From Planctomycetota bacterium (GTDB lineage Bacteria; Planctomycetota; Phycisphaerae; WQYP01), in contig JAKAYZ010000131.1 in the NCBI GenBank assembly GCA_021816165.1, positions 575 through 6,606 on the forward strand: DNA of 6,032 nt, in the 5' to 3' direction. Positions 1-6,032 of this stretch are shown here, piece after piece (the first letter of the stretch is position 1; each line of letters starts with the position of its first letter). A program made the translations under genes and the position numbers. The notes under the pieces were generated by a model. The model saw only the letters and a program-made list of their open reading frames with translations. It ran no database searches and was not told where the DNA came from.

Positions 1-297
1 GCCCGCTCTCTGGCACAATTCGCAGAGACGATCGTATTGGGCGTCGGCCCCGCAGACGCCGGCAAGTATGGGCCTGGCACCGAGGGCCGCCAAAAACACC
101 GCCACATTGGCGGCCCCGCCCACTTGAATTTTTTCCTCGCGCCGCCTGATGACGGGTACGGGTGCCTCGGGTGAAAGCCGCTCCGCGTCACCAAATATGT
201 ATTGATCTAAAATTAAATCGCCAACGACCAGAATCTCCGGAGAACCACACCGCTCCAACTGTTGAAGCAAATCCGTTGCGTGCGAAGAACTAAGCAT
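1..297 (-). CDS. hldE: D-glycero-beta-D-manno-heptose-7-phosphate kinase (HldE/RfaE domain I type), 5' part only
   Basis: The first 99 codons of a PfkB/ribokinase-family sugar kinase are present; the rest lies beyond the left edge. Translation shows VVGDLILDQY (residues 24-33), then RLSPEAPVPV (40-49), and the sugar-binding GGAANVA (60-66). The combination of D-x-Y and SPEAPVPV is characteristic of the RfaE/HldE kinase domain rather than of ribokinase or fructokinase. In the family this cytoplasmic enzyme phosphorylates heptose 7-phosphate at C1 on the way to ADP-heptose for the LPS inner core. The start is ATG at 297-295, overlapping the lpxK stop as TGATG and preceded by GGGAG with a 9-nt spacer, so it is probably translationally coupled to lpxK. 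The window cannot show whether this is the bifunctional HldE (kinase plus adenylyltransferase) or a stand-alone RfaE1/HldA kinase. Cysteines at 92 and 95 lie in a normally non-cysteine stretch. The family call is firm; the exact symbol is less so. Confidence 0.88.
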   Translation of the reverse strand, partial: MLSSSHATDLLQQLERCGSPEILVVGDLILDQYIFGDAERLSPEAPVPVIRRREEKIQVGGAANVAVFLAALGARPILAGVCGADAQYDRLCELCQRAG

Positions 298-1388
298 CAA
301 CGAGAACTCCCAATTTCATCCTCAGACGGCGCGGTGGCATCATGGCCGTCGATGGATAGCGCGGCCCGCAGCATATCGCGCCACACCTGCGCCTGTGAAC
401 CGGAAATGTAACTTTCAATCCCCACATAGACGATCGGTACAGGCGACTGATAGCCCTGCAATTTAACAAAATCCTTCAGGGTTGTAACCCACAGATCAAT
501 TCCTTTGCGTTGGGTGATCTGCTCAAAGGGGGCAAAATCGCGCTTACAATCGTATTGATGATGATCGCCAAACCAGCAACCGGCAACCGGGCGGCAACCT
601 GCCAATTCGAGCGTGCCGAGAAAATTATCAGGGTTGCCAATGCCAGCAAACGCCAGTGCGCGTTTGCCGCAAAGCTCCCACCGCTTGCCAGAGGCGTCAA
701 AAACGCCGGTTACCCGCGTACGCTGCTGAAGAATATTGCGTGGACCGACGTATTGCGAAAGAAGCTGGGCGGCCAGATCGGCTAATTCATCGGAAACCTG
801 CTCGCAGCGCGTCAGCATGACATGGGTGGCACGCGAAAAATTAGCTGGCGACTCGCGCCAAGTCCCACGCGGAATGACGCCGGGCACCCCCAAGGGCCGC
901 GTGGCGTCCACCACCACCAGATTTATGGAACGCGCCAGACGCCTGTGCTGAAATCCATCATCCATAATCAGCACATCCGCACCGTGGGACGCAATTGCCA
1001 TCCGCCCCCCCGCCACACGGTCAGGATTAACCACAACGGGTACATCGGGGCATTCGCGGCGCAACACCATCACTTCATCAGACTCCTGACCGGATGGTGC
1101 CATGTAGCCGCGTGTCAGCACGGCCGGTTTAGCCCCCAGTGCCCGCAACTGGCGGGCTATCATAATCACGGTGGGTGTTTTGCCGGTGCCGCCGGTGGTG
1201 AGGTTACCGACAGATATTACGGGTACATCGAGACGATAAATCTTCTTCCAGCCATGATCGAAGGCAAAATTCCGTACCGCCGAAGCCGAGCGATATACGA
1301 CCGACGCAGCGAGCAGCAGGGCCCGCATGGCGGCCGGCATACAGCCCACCGCTTCACCGGTAATCACCTCATAGTAATATTTTTCCAT
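297..1388 (-). CDS. lpxK: Tetraacyldisaccharide 4'-kinase (lipid A 4'-kinase)
   Basis: LpxK transfers the ATP gamma-phosphate to the 4' position of tetraacyldisaccharide 1-phosphate, giving lipid IVA, at the cytoplasmic face of the inner membrane. The 363-residue product is of usual or slightly long family length. A hydrophobic N-terminal stretch (about 17-34) matches the membrane anchor. VGNLTTGGTGKTP (60-72) is the Walker A loop, LTRGY is at 91-95, and SDE (103-105) holds the Asp that should correspond to the catalytic base of Aquifex LpxK. The Walker B-like DDGFQHR is at 143-149, WRE at 177-179 matches the conserved RE pair, AFAGIGNPDNF at 246-256, and FGDHHQY at 273-279 carries the expected catalytic His. 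The usual TTEKD motif reads TTLKD (302-306), a mild oddity. The ATG at 1388 has GGAGG 8 nt upstream, which favours it over internal Met17 or Met21. It lies 37 bp behind leuS and overlaps the heptose kinase gene, so it is probably the middle gene of an operon. Confidence 0.96.
   Translation of the reverse strand: MEKYYYEVITGEAVGCMPAAMRALLLAASVVYRSASAVRNFAFDHGWKKIYRLDVPVISVGNLTTGGTGKTPTVIMIARQLRALGAKPAVLTRGYMAPSGQESDEVMVLRRECPDVPVVVNPDRVAGGRMAIASHGADVLIMDDGFQHRRLARSINLVVVDATRPLGVPGVIPRGTWRESPANFSRATHVMLTRCEQVSDELADLAAQLLSQYVGPRNILQQRTRVTGVFDASGKRWELCGKRALAFAGIGNPDNFLGTLELAGCRPVAGCWFGDHHQYDCKRDFAPFEQITQRKGIDLWVTTLKDFVKLQGYQSPVPIVYVGIESYISGSQAQVWRDMLRAALSIDGHDATAPSEDEIGSSR
307..311 (-). promoter_or_regulatory. 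Shine-Dalgarno of the heptose kinase gene
   Basis: On the minus strand GGGAG lies 9 nt before the ATG at 297. It sits inside the last codons of lpxK. Together with the one-base stop/start overlap it supports this start codon and suggests re-initiation by ribosomes finishing lpxK. Confidence 0.6.
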
Positions 1389-1396
1389 GACTTAGG

Positions 1397-1401
1397 CCTC
1401 C
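1397..1401 (-). promoter_or_regulatory. Strong Shine-Dalgarno of lpxK, inside a small dyad
   Basis: GGAGG lies 8 nt before the lpxK ATG and fixes the start. It overlaps a short dyad at 1395-1405 (GGCC-GGA-GGCC on the minus strand), so the site could partly fold into a four-pair GC stem with a triloop. Whether this hairpin matters for translation is inference only. Confidence 0.7.
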
Positions 1402-1425
1402 GGCCCGGTGATTGGCGGCGAACCA

Positions 1426-4404
1426 TCATCCCTGAACAACCAGATTAAGCATGCGTCCCTTCACATATACATGCTTTTTCATCGGTCGTCCCGCCAGACG
1501 CGCCTGAATCTGGGCATCGGCCAGGGCCCGCTTGAGCACCTCGGCATCCGCCAGATTCAGATCAATCATAACACGCCCTGCCAGTTTGCCGTTGATCTGA
1601 ACCGGCAAATCCACCGCGTCGTCGGCACAGAGCGCCTCATCGCAGTTAGGCCACGGCAGACGACTGATACTTTCGTTTGAACCGGTCAGCAGTTGATGCA
1701 GTTCCTCCGCCATATGCGGAGCAAACGGTTCAAGCAGCCGGACAAACGTCAGCATCTGATCGCGATCCAACGTCGCGGGTTTGCCAAGCAGGTTATTAAA
1801 TTCCATCATCGCACTGATGGCGGTATTAAACGACAGCCGATCAATATCCAGCGTCACCTTCCGGATGGTGCGGTGCAGCGGGCGCAAAAGCGACTCGCGC
1901 TCTTCCCGAGCCAGACGTGATTCCGCTTCACCAAGTTCCGCCTCCCCGCGATAAAGGTGCCCATCACGCTCCAAGACTATGCGGGAGGGAAAATCGGGTG
2001 TGCCTGCAATATGCCGCCACACGCGACCTAAAAACCGATACACGCCTTCCACGCCGGCCATGCTCCAGGGCTTCACCTGCTCCAGCGGCCCCATGAACAT
2101 TTCAAAAAGGCGCAGCGCATCGGCACCATAGTCGCGTATCACATCGTCGGGGTTGACCACATTCCCCCGCGATTTACTCATTTTGAACGACCGGGCATCC
2201 ACCCTAATCTCCGGTGACGCCTTGAGCACGGCGACATCGCCCCGGCGTTCCACTGCGTCTGGATCGACTGGCGACGCATAAAGCTCCTTCCCGTCGGATA
2301 AGCGCCGGGAGACAAAACGCATTTTCCCATCCGGACCGGGCGCACTTTGCCAATCGGGATGCACATCGATGATACTGACAGGATTTCCCACATCATCGCT
2401 GAACAGCGTATATTCAGCTTCGCCCAAAATTAATCCCTGATTGACCAATTTGCGAAATGGCTCGGGCGACGACACATAACCGCGATCAAAAAGCACCTGG
2501 TGCCAGAAGCGGGAATAGAGCAGGTGCAGTACCGCATGTTCGGCACCGCCTACATACAAATCCACCCCCGCGGGATGAGATAGCCAATATTTTTCTATGG
2601 ACGGGTCGCAGAAGCATTCTGCGTTTTGCGGATCGAGATACCGCAGGTAATACCAGCATGAGCCGGCCCATTGCGGCATGGTATTCAATTCGCGGCGGGC
2701 CGGTACGGCACCCGGTGCACCGGCGGCAACTACCTCTGCCTTCGGATTTTCGCCCAAGCCAATTAATCTTACGTGCACATCGCGCCAGTGCTGGGCTTTA
2801 GAGAGTGGTGGCTCTATGGTTTGGGTTGGCTTGAAATCGCTCATTTCCGGGAGCCGAAGAGGCAATTCGCTCTCTGCGAGCGCAACTGTCGTGCCGTCGG
2901 CCAGATGCACGATGGGGAATGGCTCGCCCCAATAACGCTGTCGCGAAAAGAGCCAATCGCGCAGTCTATATGTGATCTGCCGCTGGCCAAATTGTTTTTC
3001 CTCCAATAATTGGCACATCTTCTCTTTGGCCTCACCGGTCGGCAAACCATCGATCCATGGAGAATGGCAGGCGATACCCGGATCGGTCATTGGCAATGGC
3101 ATATTCGTCTGGTCGGGACGGCGGACAACGGCGCGAATAGGCAGTTGAAATTTGGAGGCGAATTCAAAATCGCGATCGTCGTGGCCCGGCACAGCCATGA
3201 TGGCACCGGTACCATATCCCGCCAGTACATAATCGGAAATGAACACCGGGATGCGCTCGCTATTGACCGGGTTAACTGCAAACAAGCCGGTAAACACTCC
3301 CGTTTTGCGCGTGTCTTCCTGACGCTGCCGTTCAGACCGGGCGGCCGTTGCGCGCTGATAAGCGTCAACGGCGGCGCGCGGAGAAGCGGCCGGCGGTTCA
3401 CCACGCCACGCAAGCGGAGTTTCCGGTGGCCACGCAACGGGAACTGACGATTTGTCGGCGGTTAAATTCACCAATGGATGCTCCGGTGCCAGCACCATGT
3501 ACGTGGCCCCAAAAAGCGTATCGGGCCGAGTGGTAAACACCTCCAGCACCGCATCACCAACCGCAAACTTAACTTTGGCACCCTGCGATTCGCCTATCCA
3601 GTTGCGCTGCATCAATTTAAGCGATTCCGACCACTCCAGCGTGCTAAGCCCATCGAGAAGCCGCTGGGCATAAGCTGTAATCCGCAGCATCCATTGCCGC
3701 ATCGGGCGCCGCTCCACCGGAAAGCCGCCAACTTCACTACGGCCATCAATAACTTCTTCATTGGCCAATACGGTTCCCAGCGCCGGACACCAGTTCACCG
3801 GCGCTTCCAACTGGTAAGCGAGACGATAGCTCTCCAGCAATTGGCGCTTTGCAACTTCCGACATCGCCTGCCACGAGGTTCCGTCGGCGGGCTTGCGCTG
3901 ACCGGTATTAAATTCTTCAATTAAATCCGCCATGGGACGGCCGCAATTTTTTTGGTCATCAAACCATGTGTCGTAAAGAATAGTAAATATCCATTGAGTC
4001 CAGCGATAATATTGCGGATCGGTCGTATCTACCTGCCGTTGCCAATCGTATGAAAAGCCAATTGATTGCAATTGAGATTTGAACCGCTGAATATTTTTGC
4101 GTGTCACCACACTTGGATGAGTATCGGTTTTAATGGCGTATTGTTCAGCGGGCAGGCCAAACGCATCCCACCCCATTGGATGCATAACATTAAAACCGCA
4201 GGCCCGTTTATACCGCGCCACAATATCCGTAGCCGTGTACCCCTCGGGATGCCCCACGTGCAGCCCCTCGCCCGAAGGGTAGGGAAACATATCCAGCACG
4301 TAATACTTAGGACGGTCACTGATCGATTCTGCTGCGAAAATATGGTTGTCAAGCCAGAATTTTTGCCATTTCGGCTCGATAGATGCTGGATTGTAGGCCG
4401 CCAT
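1426..4404 (-). CDS. leuS: Leucyl-tRNA synthetase (class I, bacterial type, enlarged)
   Basis: LeuRS activates leucine with ATP and charges tRNA-Leu in the cytoplasm, and it edits mischarged tRNA. The class I signature HVGH is at 49-52 and KMSKS at 741-745. [15 protein letters not shown] (204-218) and [10 protein letters not shown] (237-246) are typical LeuRS core. The CP1 editing domain shows [11 protein letters not shown] (291-301) and [15 protein letters not shown] (398-412), whose threonines and final Asp are the expected editing residues, so proofreading looks intact. [19 protein letters not shown] (615-633) is the catalytic core, and [12 protein letters not shown] (979-990) is the C-terminal tRNA-binding end. 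At 992 residues it is well above the roughly 860 of the E. coli enzyme. Extra sequence lies around 155-190, 315-345 and 545-572, and the leucine-specific insertion before KMSKS (about 662-738) is long. The zinc-knuckle cysteines are absent (222-227). ATG at 4404 has GGAG 10 nt upstream and matches the family N-terminus. It is first gene of the probable leuS-lpxK-hldE unit. Confidence 0.98.
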   Translation of the reverse strand: MAAYNPASIEPKWQKFWLDNHIFAAESISDRPKYYVLDMFPYPSGEGLHVGHPEGYTATDIVARYKRACGFNVMHPMGWDAFGLPAEQYAIKTDTHPSVVTRKNIQRFKSQLQSIGFSYDWQRQVDTTDPQYYRWTQWIFTILYDTWFDDQKNCGRPMADLIEEFNTGQRKPADGTSWQAMSEVAKRQLLESYRLAYQLEAPVNWCPALGTVLANEEVIDGRSEVGGFPVERRPMRQWMLRITAYAQRLLDGLSTLEWSESLKLMQRNWIGESQGAKVKFAVGDAVLEVFTTRPDTLFGATYMVLAPEHPLVNLTADKSSVPVAWPPETPLAWRGEPPAASPRAAVDAYQRATAARSERQRQEDTRKTGVFTGLFAVNPVNSERIPVFISDYVLAGYGTGAIMAVPGHDDRDFEFASKFQLPIRAVVRRPDQTNMPLPMTDPGIACHSPWIDGLPTGEAKEKMCQLLEEKQFGQRQITYRLRDWLFSRQRYWGEPFPIVHLADGTTVALAESELPLRLPEMSDFKPTQTIEPPLSKAQHWRDVHVRLIGLGENPKAEVVAAGAPGAVPARRELNTMPQWAGSCWYYLRYLDPQNAECFCDPSIEKYWLSHPAGVDLYVGGAEHAVLHLLYSRFWHQVLFDRGYVSSPEPFRKLVNQGLILGEAEYTLFSDDVGNPVSIIDVHPDWQSAPGPDGKMRFVSRRLSDGKELYASPVDPDAVERRGDVAVLKASPEIRVDARSFKMSKSRGNVVNPDDVIRDYGADALRLFEMFMGPLEQVKPWSMAGVEGVYRFLGRVWRHIAGTPDFPSRIVLERDGHLYRGEAELGEAESRLAREERESLLRPLHRTIRKVTLDIDRLSFNTAISAMMEFNNLLGKPATLDRDQMLTFVRLLEPFAPHMAEELHQLLTGSNESISRLPWPNCDEALCADDAVDLPVQINGKLAGRVMIDLNLADAEVLKRALADAQIQARLAGRPMKKHVYVKGRMLNLVVQG

Positions 4405-4414
4405 GTGGCAAAAG

Positions 4415-4418
4415 CTCC
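4415..4418 (-). promoter_or_regulatory. Shine-Dalgarno of leuS
   Basis: GGAG on the minus strand lies 10 nt before the leuS ATG at 4404 and supports that start. Confidence 0.55.
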
Positions 4419-4435
4419 GAAAAACCTAAAACTGA

Positions 4436-4464
4436 AAGATAAGCGCGGCAGGGTGCGACGGCAA
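4436..4464 (-). promoter_or_regulatory. Predicted sigma70-type promoter for leuS-lpxK-hldE
   Basis: On the minus strand a -35-like TTGCCG (4464-4459) is followed after 17 bp by a -10-like TATCTT (4441-4436). Each matches four of six consensus positions, including TTG and the conserved TA...T of the -10. Transcription would start near 4429, leaving a leader of about 25 nt that includes the Shine-Dalgarno. Such a short leader leaves no room for a T-box or riboswitch. The call is by inspection only, and read-through from pfp is not excluded. Confidence 0.4.
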
Positions 4465-4522
4465 GTTACAAGACATTTTGAAACGATCCAGGTAACGCTG
4501 ATGCGTCACGCCATTTCAACAC

Positions 4523-4546
4523 GACAAAGGCGATCGCCTCATCGCC
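4523..4546 (-). terminator. Weak terminator-like hairpin after pfp
   Basis: Read on the minus strand, GGCGAT (4546-4541) and ATCGCC (4534-4529) can pair across a 6-nt loop and are followed by TTTGTC. The stem is six base pairs plus a possible G-U pair, and the T-run is short and interrupted. It lies about 70 nt after the pfp stop. It could end pfp transcription but is below the quality of a clear intrinsic terminator. Confidence 0.25.
4528..4539. repeat. 12-bp perfect palindrome AGGCGATCGCCT
   Basis: This perfect dyad overlaps the 3' arm and loop of the hairpin above. Its core GCGATCGC equals the cyanobacterial HIP1 motif, but I noticed no other copy in the window, so the match is probably coincidental. 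It might be a protein-binding site. Confidence 0.3.
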
Positions 4547-4615
4547 ATCCACGTATCACACCCTGCGCTATCCCCGCCCCATCGCCCGGCTCGCCATCAT
4601 AGTTGCGGCCGCCCG

Positions 4616-5848
4616 TCAATACAGTTTTCCAGGAATCGGCAGCGGCCCCACCAGGCCCTTGGCGTAACGCACGTAATTATCCGCGATGTCACAGCCATTT
4701 TTCACCCACGACGGGTCCAGATGTTTAGTCTGTCGGGCCACATTCGTCAGCGCTGTGGGGAAATAATCAACCTGATAAGGGGAATCTGATATCCGCTTGA
4801 TCGCCACTGATCCACTTGCAAGGCCGTCCGGTGCCACCATGGAATATTCCACCGCCTTGCGACCGCATTGTCGCGCCTCTTGCGCATCGGATTGGCTGAC
4901 GATGGTAGGAAAGCTGCGCTGCAAATATCCAAAGGTATCGGCCCGCACCCGCAATTTACCACTGGAACGTTGCTGGATGATAGGTCCAAGTTTGCGCTTC
5001 ACCAATTCTGACAGGTAATCGCCCAACGACCCACTGCCGGATAACTGCTTGTTGCCGTGGGCGTCCACTTCCCCACCCTGCATGGCCTTTTCAGTCACCA
5101 GTGAGTTTTTATCCCCAACCTTGTAACGGATACCCTCGCTTACGGCGATAACGCAACGGCCCAGCTTGCTGTAGACGCGATCCACATCGCCGATGAATTG
5201 ATCTTCGTTAAAGTCAACTTCCGGTACGTAGATCAGATGCGGACCGTCCTGTTCATCATGCCGCGCCAACACGGATGATGCCGTGAGCCAGCCTGCATCC
5301 CGCCCCATGATGACATCAATTTTCACGCCCTTGAGCGAACGATTATCCAGATCGTCTCCCATCAAGCCAAGGGCCACAAAGCGGGCAGCGGAGCCGTAAC
5401 CAGGGCAGTGGTCGGTTGTGCGGAGGTCATTATCGATGGTTTTCGGTACATGATAAACCCGCAGGGGATAACCGGAGGTAATCGCCATTTCGCTGACGAT
5501 GCGAGCCGTGTCGGCTGAATCATTTCCGCCGATGTAATAAAAATATCCTACCGAGTGCTTACGAAAACTTTCAAAGAGTTTCTTGCAATATTCCTCATCT
5601 GGCTTGTCACGCGTGGAGCCCAGGGCACTCGATGGCGTTTGGGCAACCTGTTCAAGCAGACCCGATTCCAAGCCATTGAGATCGATGAAATCGCCGTTAA
5701 TGATGCCCCGCACGCCATGCCTGGCACCCAGAATTTTGCCGATCGATTTTTGCTGGTAAAGCCCTTCAATAACCCCTACCAACGATTGATTGATGACTGC
5801 TGTCGGTCCACCCGACTGCCCCACCACCGCATTTGTATTTGACGCCAT
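4616..5848 (-). CDS. pfp: Pyrophosphate-dependent 6-phosphofructokinase (PPi-PFK)
   Basis: The 410-residue product is a PfkA-superfamily enzyme that interconverts fructose 6-phosphate and fructose 1,6-bisphosphate in the cytoplasm, most likely with PPi/Pi instead of ATP/ADP. QSGGPTAVIN is at 11-20, and YIGGNDS (105-111) occupies the nucleotide/PPi site. VPKTIDNDL (134-142) carries the catalytic TIDND, MGRDAGW (181-187) and PEVDF (209-213) contact the sugar phosphate, and GYLQRS is at 307-312. Two residues point to PPi: Asp110 where ATP enzymes have Gly (E. coli 104) and Lys136 where they have Gly (E. coli 124). Asn109 replaces the usual Asp of GGDD, which is unusual. I chose ATG at 5848 because the family starts right before this motif, GGAG lies 9 nt upstream, and a good promoter would start transcription near 5879. 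An in-frame ATG at 6004 would add 52 residues, but it lies upstream of that promoter and the extension looks non-coding. pfp appears to be its own transcription unit. Confidence 0.93.
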   Translation of the reverse strand: MASNTNAVVGQSGGPTAVINQSLVGVIEGLYQQKSIGKILGARHGVRGIINGDFIDLNGLESGLLEQVAQTPSSALGSTRDKPDEEYCKKLFESFRKHSVGYFYYIGGNDSADTARIVSEMAITSGYPLRVYHVPKTIDNDLRTTDHCPGYGSAARFVALGLMGDDLDNRSLKGVKIDVIMGRDAGWLTASSVLARHDEQDGPHLIYVPEVDFNEDQFIGDVDRVYSKLGRCVIAVSEGIRYKVGDKNSLVTEKAMQGGEVDAHGNKQLSGSGSLGDYLSELVKRKLGPIIQQRSSGKLRVRADTFGYLQRSFPTIVSQSDAQEARQCGRKAVEYSMVAPDGLASGSVAIKRISDSPYQVDYFPTALTNVARQTKHLDPSWVKNGCDIADNYVRYAKGLVGPLPIPGKLY

Positions 5849-5857
5849 TGTAGTTAT

Positions 5858-5861
5858 CTCC
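5858..5861 (-). promoter_or_regulatory. Shine-Dalgarno deciding the pfp start
   Basis: GGAG on the minus strand with a 9-nt spacer to the ATG at 5848. It supports this start against the upstream in-frame ATG at 6004. Confidence 0.65.
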
Positions 5862-5877
5862 AAACACTCATTCCAAA

Positions 5878-5904
5878 CGTGCGAAAGTATAGGGAAACCG
5901 CACG
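5878..5904. repeat. Inverted repeat CGTGCG/CGCACG around the pfp -10 box
   Basis: Plus-strand CGTGCG (5878-5883) and CGCACG (5899-5904) are exact inverted copies separated by 15 bp that hold the -10 element. A repressor binding this dyad would block pfp transcription; a hairpin in RNA is less likely because the predicted start site is in or next to the downstream arm. Short arms could arise by chance. Confidence 0.3.
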
Positions 5905-5914
5905 CCGCCGACAA
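5886..5914 (-). promoter_or_regulatory. Predicted sigma70-type promoter of pfp
   Basis: On the minus strand TTGTCG (5914-5909, four of six consensus) is followed after 17 bp by TATACT (5891-5886, five of six). The start site should lie near 5879, giving a leader of about 30 nt that contains the Shine-Dalgarno. The -10 is framed by an inverted repeat (5878-5883 and 5899-5904). An AT-rich palindrome at 5923-5932 sits where an UP element would be. This is the best promoter in the window. Confidence 0.6.
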
Positions 5915-5922
5915 TGCCGAAG

Positions 5923-5932
5923 GAAATATTTC
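5923..5932. repeat. AT-rich 10-bp palindrome GAAATATTTC upstream of the pfp promoter
   Basis: This is a perfect dyad at about -44 to -53 relative to the predicted start site. Its position and composition would suit an UP element or an activator site. No regulator is identified. Confidence 0.3.
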
Positions 5933-5933
5933 A

Positions 5934-5950
5934 CCCGGGTCGCGCCCGGG
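5934..5950. repeat. GC hairpin: CCCGGG repeated with a 5-nt loop
   Basis: Two CCCGGG hexamers (5934-5939 and 5945-5950), each itself palindromic, can pair into a six-bp GC stem. On neither strand is it followed by a T-run, so it is not a standard intrinsic terminator. It could be the tail of an upstream gene's 3' region, since no gene end is visible to the right, or simply a structured spacer. Confidence 0.35.
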
Positions 5951-6032
5951 ACTCTCACAACTGGTCTGCCGATGGCGGTTCCTCACCGGCCAAAATACTT
6001 GCATTGCGCTTCCACATGGGTAGTAGATCGGA

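Larger units (their letters stand above)
4405..4615. other. Intergenic region between pfp and leuS
   Basis: This 211-bp region has no credible gene on either strand. It holds the leuS Shine-Dalgarno and promoter-like pair, a weak hairpin followed by TTTGT, the 12-bp palindrome AGGCGATCGCCT (4528-4539), a NotI-type palindrome GCGGCCGC (4605-4612) next to the pfp stop, and an 8-bp inverted repeat (4448-4455 with 4559-4566). I see no T-box specifier or antiterminator sequence and no tRNA. Confidence 0.7.

Noticed and set aside
822..1448. A 208-codon plus-strand open frame antisense to lpxK
   Set aside because: It is fully antisense to a gene with clear LpxK motifs, its translation resembles no family I know, and it is rich in His, Arg and Pro as expected from reading a coding strand backwards.
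4529..4538. Cyanobacterial HIP1-type palindrome GGCGATCGCC as a host marker
   Set aside because: I noticed only one copy in the window, whereas HIP1 is highly repeated in genomes that use it, and the gene content does not suggest a cyanobacterium.
4066..4602. A 178-codon plus-strand open frame over the leuS start and the intergenic region
   Set aside because: Most of it is antisense to the conserved LeuRS N-terminus including HVGH, and I see no recognisable domain in its translation.
4405..4615. T-box leader upstream of leuS
   Set aside because: Aminoacyl-tRNA synthetase genes often have T-boxes in Firmicutes, but I find no T-box consensus here, and the predicted promoter leaves only about 25 nt of leader.
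5933..6032. Possible tRNA or riboswitch in the GC-structured stretch at the right edge
   Set aside because: No T-loop or anticodon arm pattern and no riboswitch core that I recognise; the stem is only six base pairs.
1..6032. Mobile element, CRISPR, defence system or horizontally acquired island
   Set aside because: No transposase, integrase, terminal repeats, spaced direct repeats or abrupt composition change were seen; all four genes are housekeeping or envelope genes.

Overview
The window fits a Gram-negative bacterium with an outer membrane, because it carries lipid A and LPS-heptose genes. My best guess is a member of the Planctomycetota or wider PVC group. That guess rests on the enlarged leucyl-tRNA synthetase architecture and the pyrophosphate-type phosphofructokinase, both recalled rather than searched. 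GC content looks moderate, in the low-to-mid fifties by eye. All four genes lie on the minus strand and read from right to left, and coding density is high.

Right to left: 5849-6032 is a non-coding leader with a good sigma70-type promoter (TTGTCG, 17 bp, TATACT). It drives pfp (4616-5848), a pyrophosphate-dependent 6-phosphofructokinase of 410 residues. A 211-bp intergenic region (4405-4615) follows, holding a weak terminator-like hairpin and a second promoter-like pair (TTGCCG, 17 bp, TATCTT) just before leuS. leuS (1426-4404) encodes a 992-residue leucyl-tRNA synthetase. After a 37-bp gap with a strong Shine-Dalgarno comes lpxK (297-1388), the lipid A 4'-kinase. Its TGA overlaps by one base the ATG of an hldE/rfaE-type heptose kinase gene, which runs off the left edge of the window.

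The simplest reading is two transcription units: pfp alone, then leuS-lpxK-hldE as an operon. pfp serves central carbon metabolism by reversible, PPi-linked phosphorylation of fructose 6-phosphate. leuS charges tRNA-Leu. lpxK completes the lipid IVA phosphate pattern, and the heptose kinase feeds ADP-heptose synthesis for the LPS inner core, so the last two genes belong to the same envelope pathway.

I found no CRISPR array, mobile element, tRNA, rRNA or plus-strand gene, and no evidence of a new biological system. The items worth a second look are modest: the GGND variant of the PFK active site, the pairing of an aminoacyl-tRNA synthetase with LPS genes, the altered zinc-knuckle and insertions in LeuRS, dyads around the pfp promoter, and a mis-start hazard for pfp.
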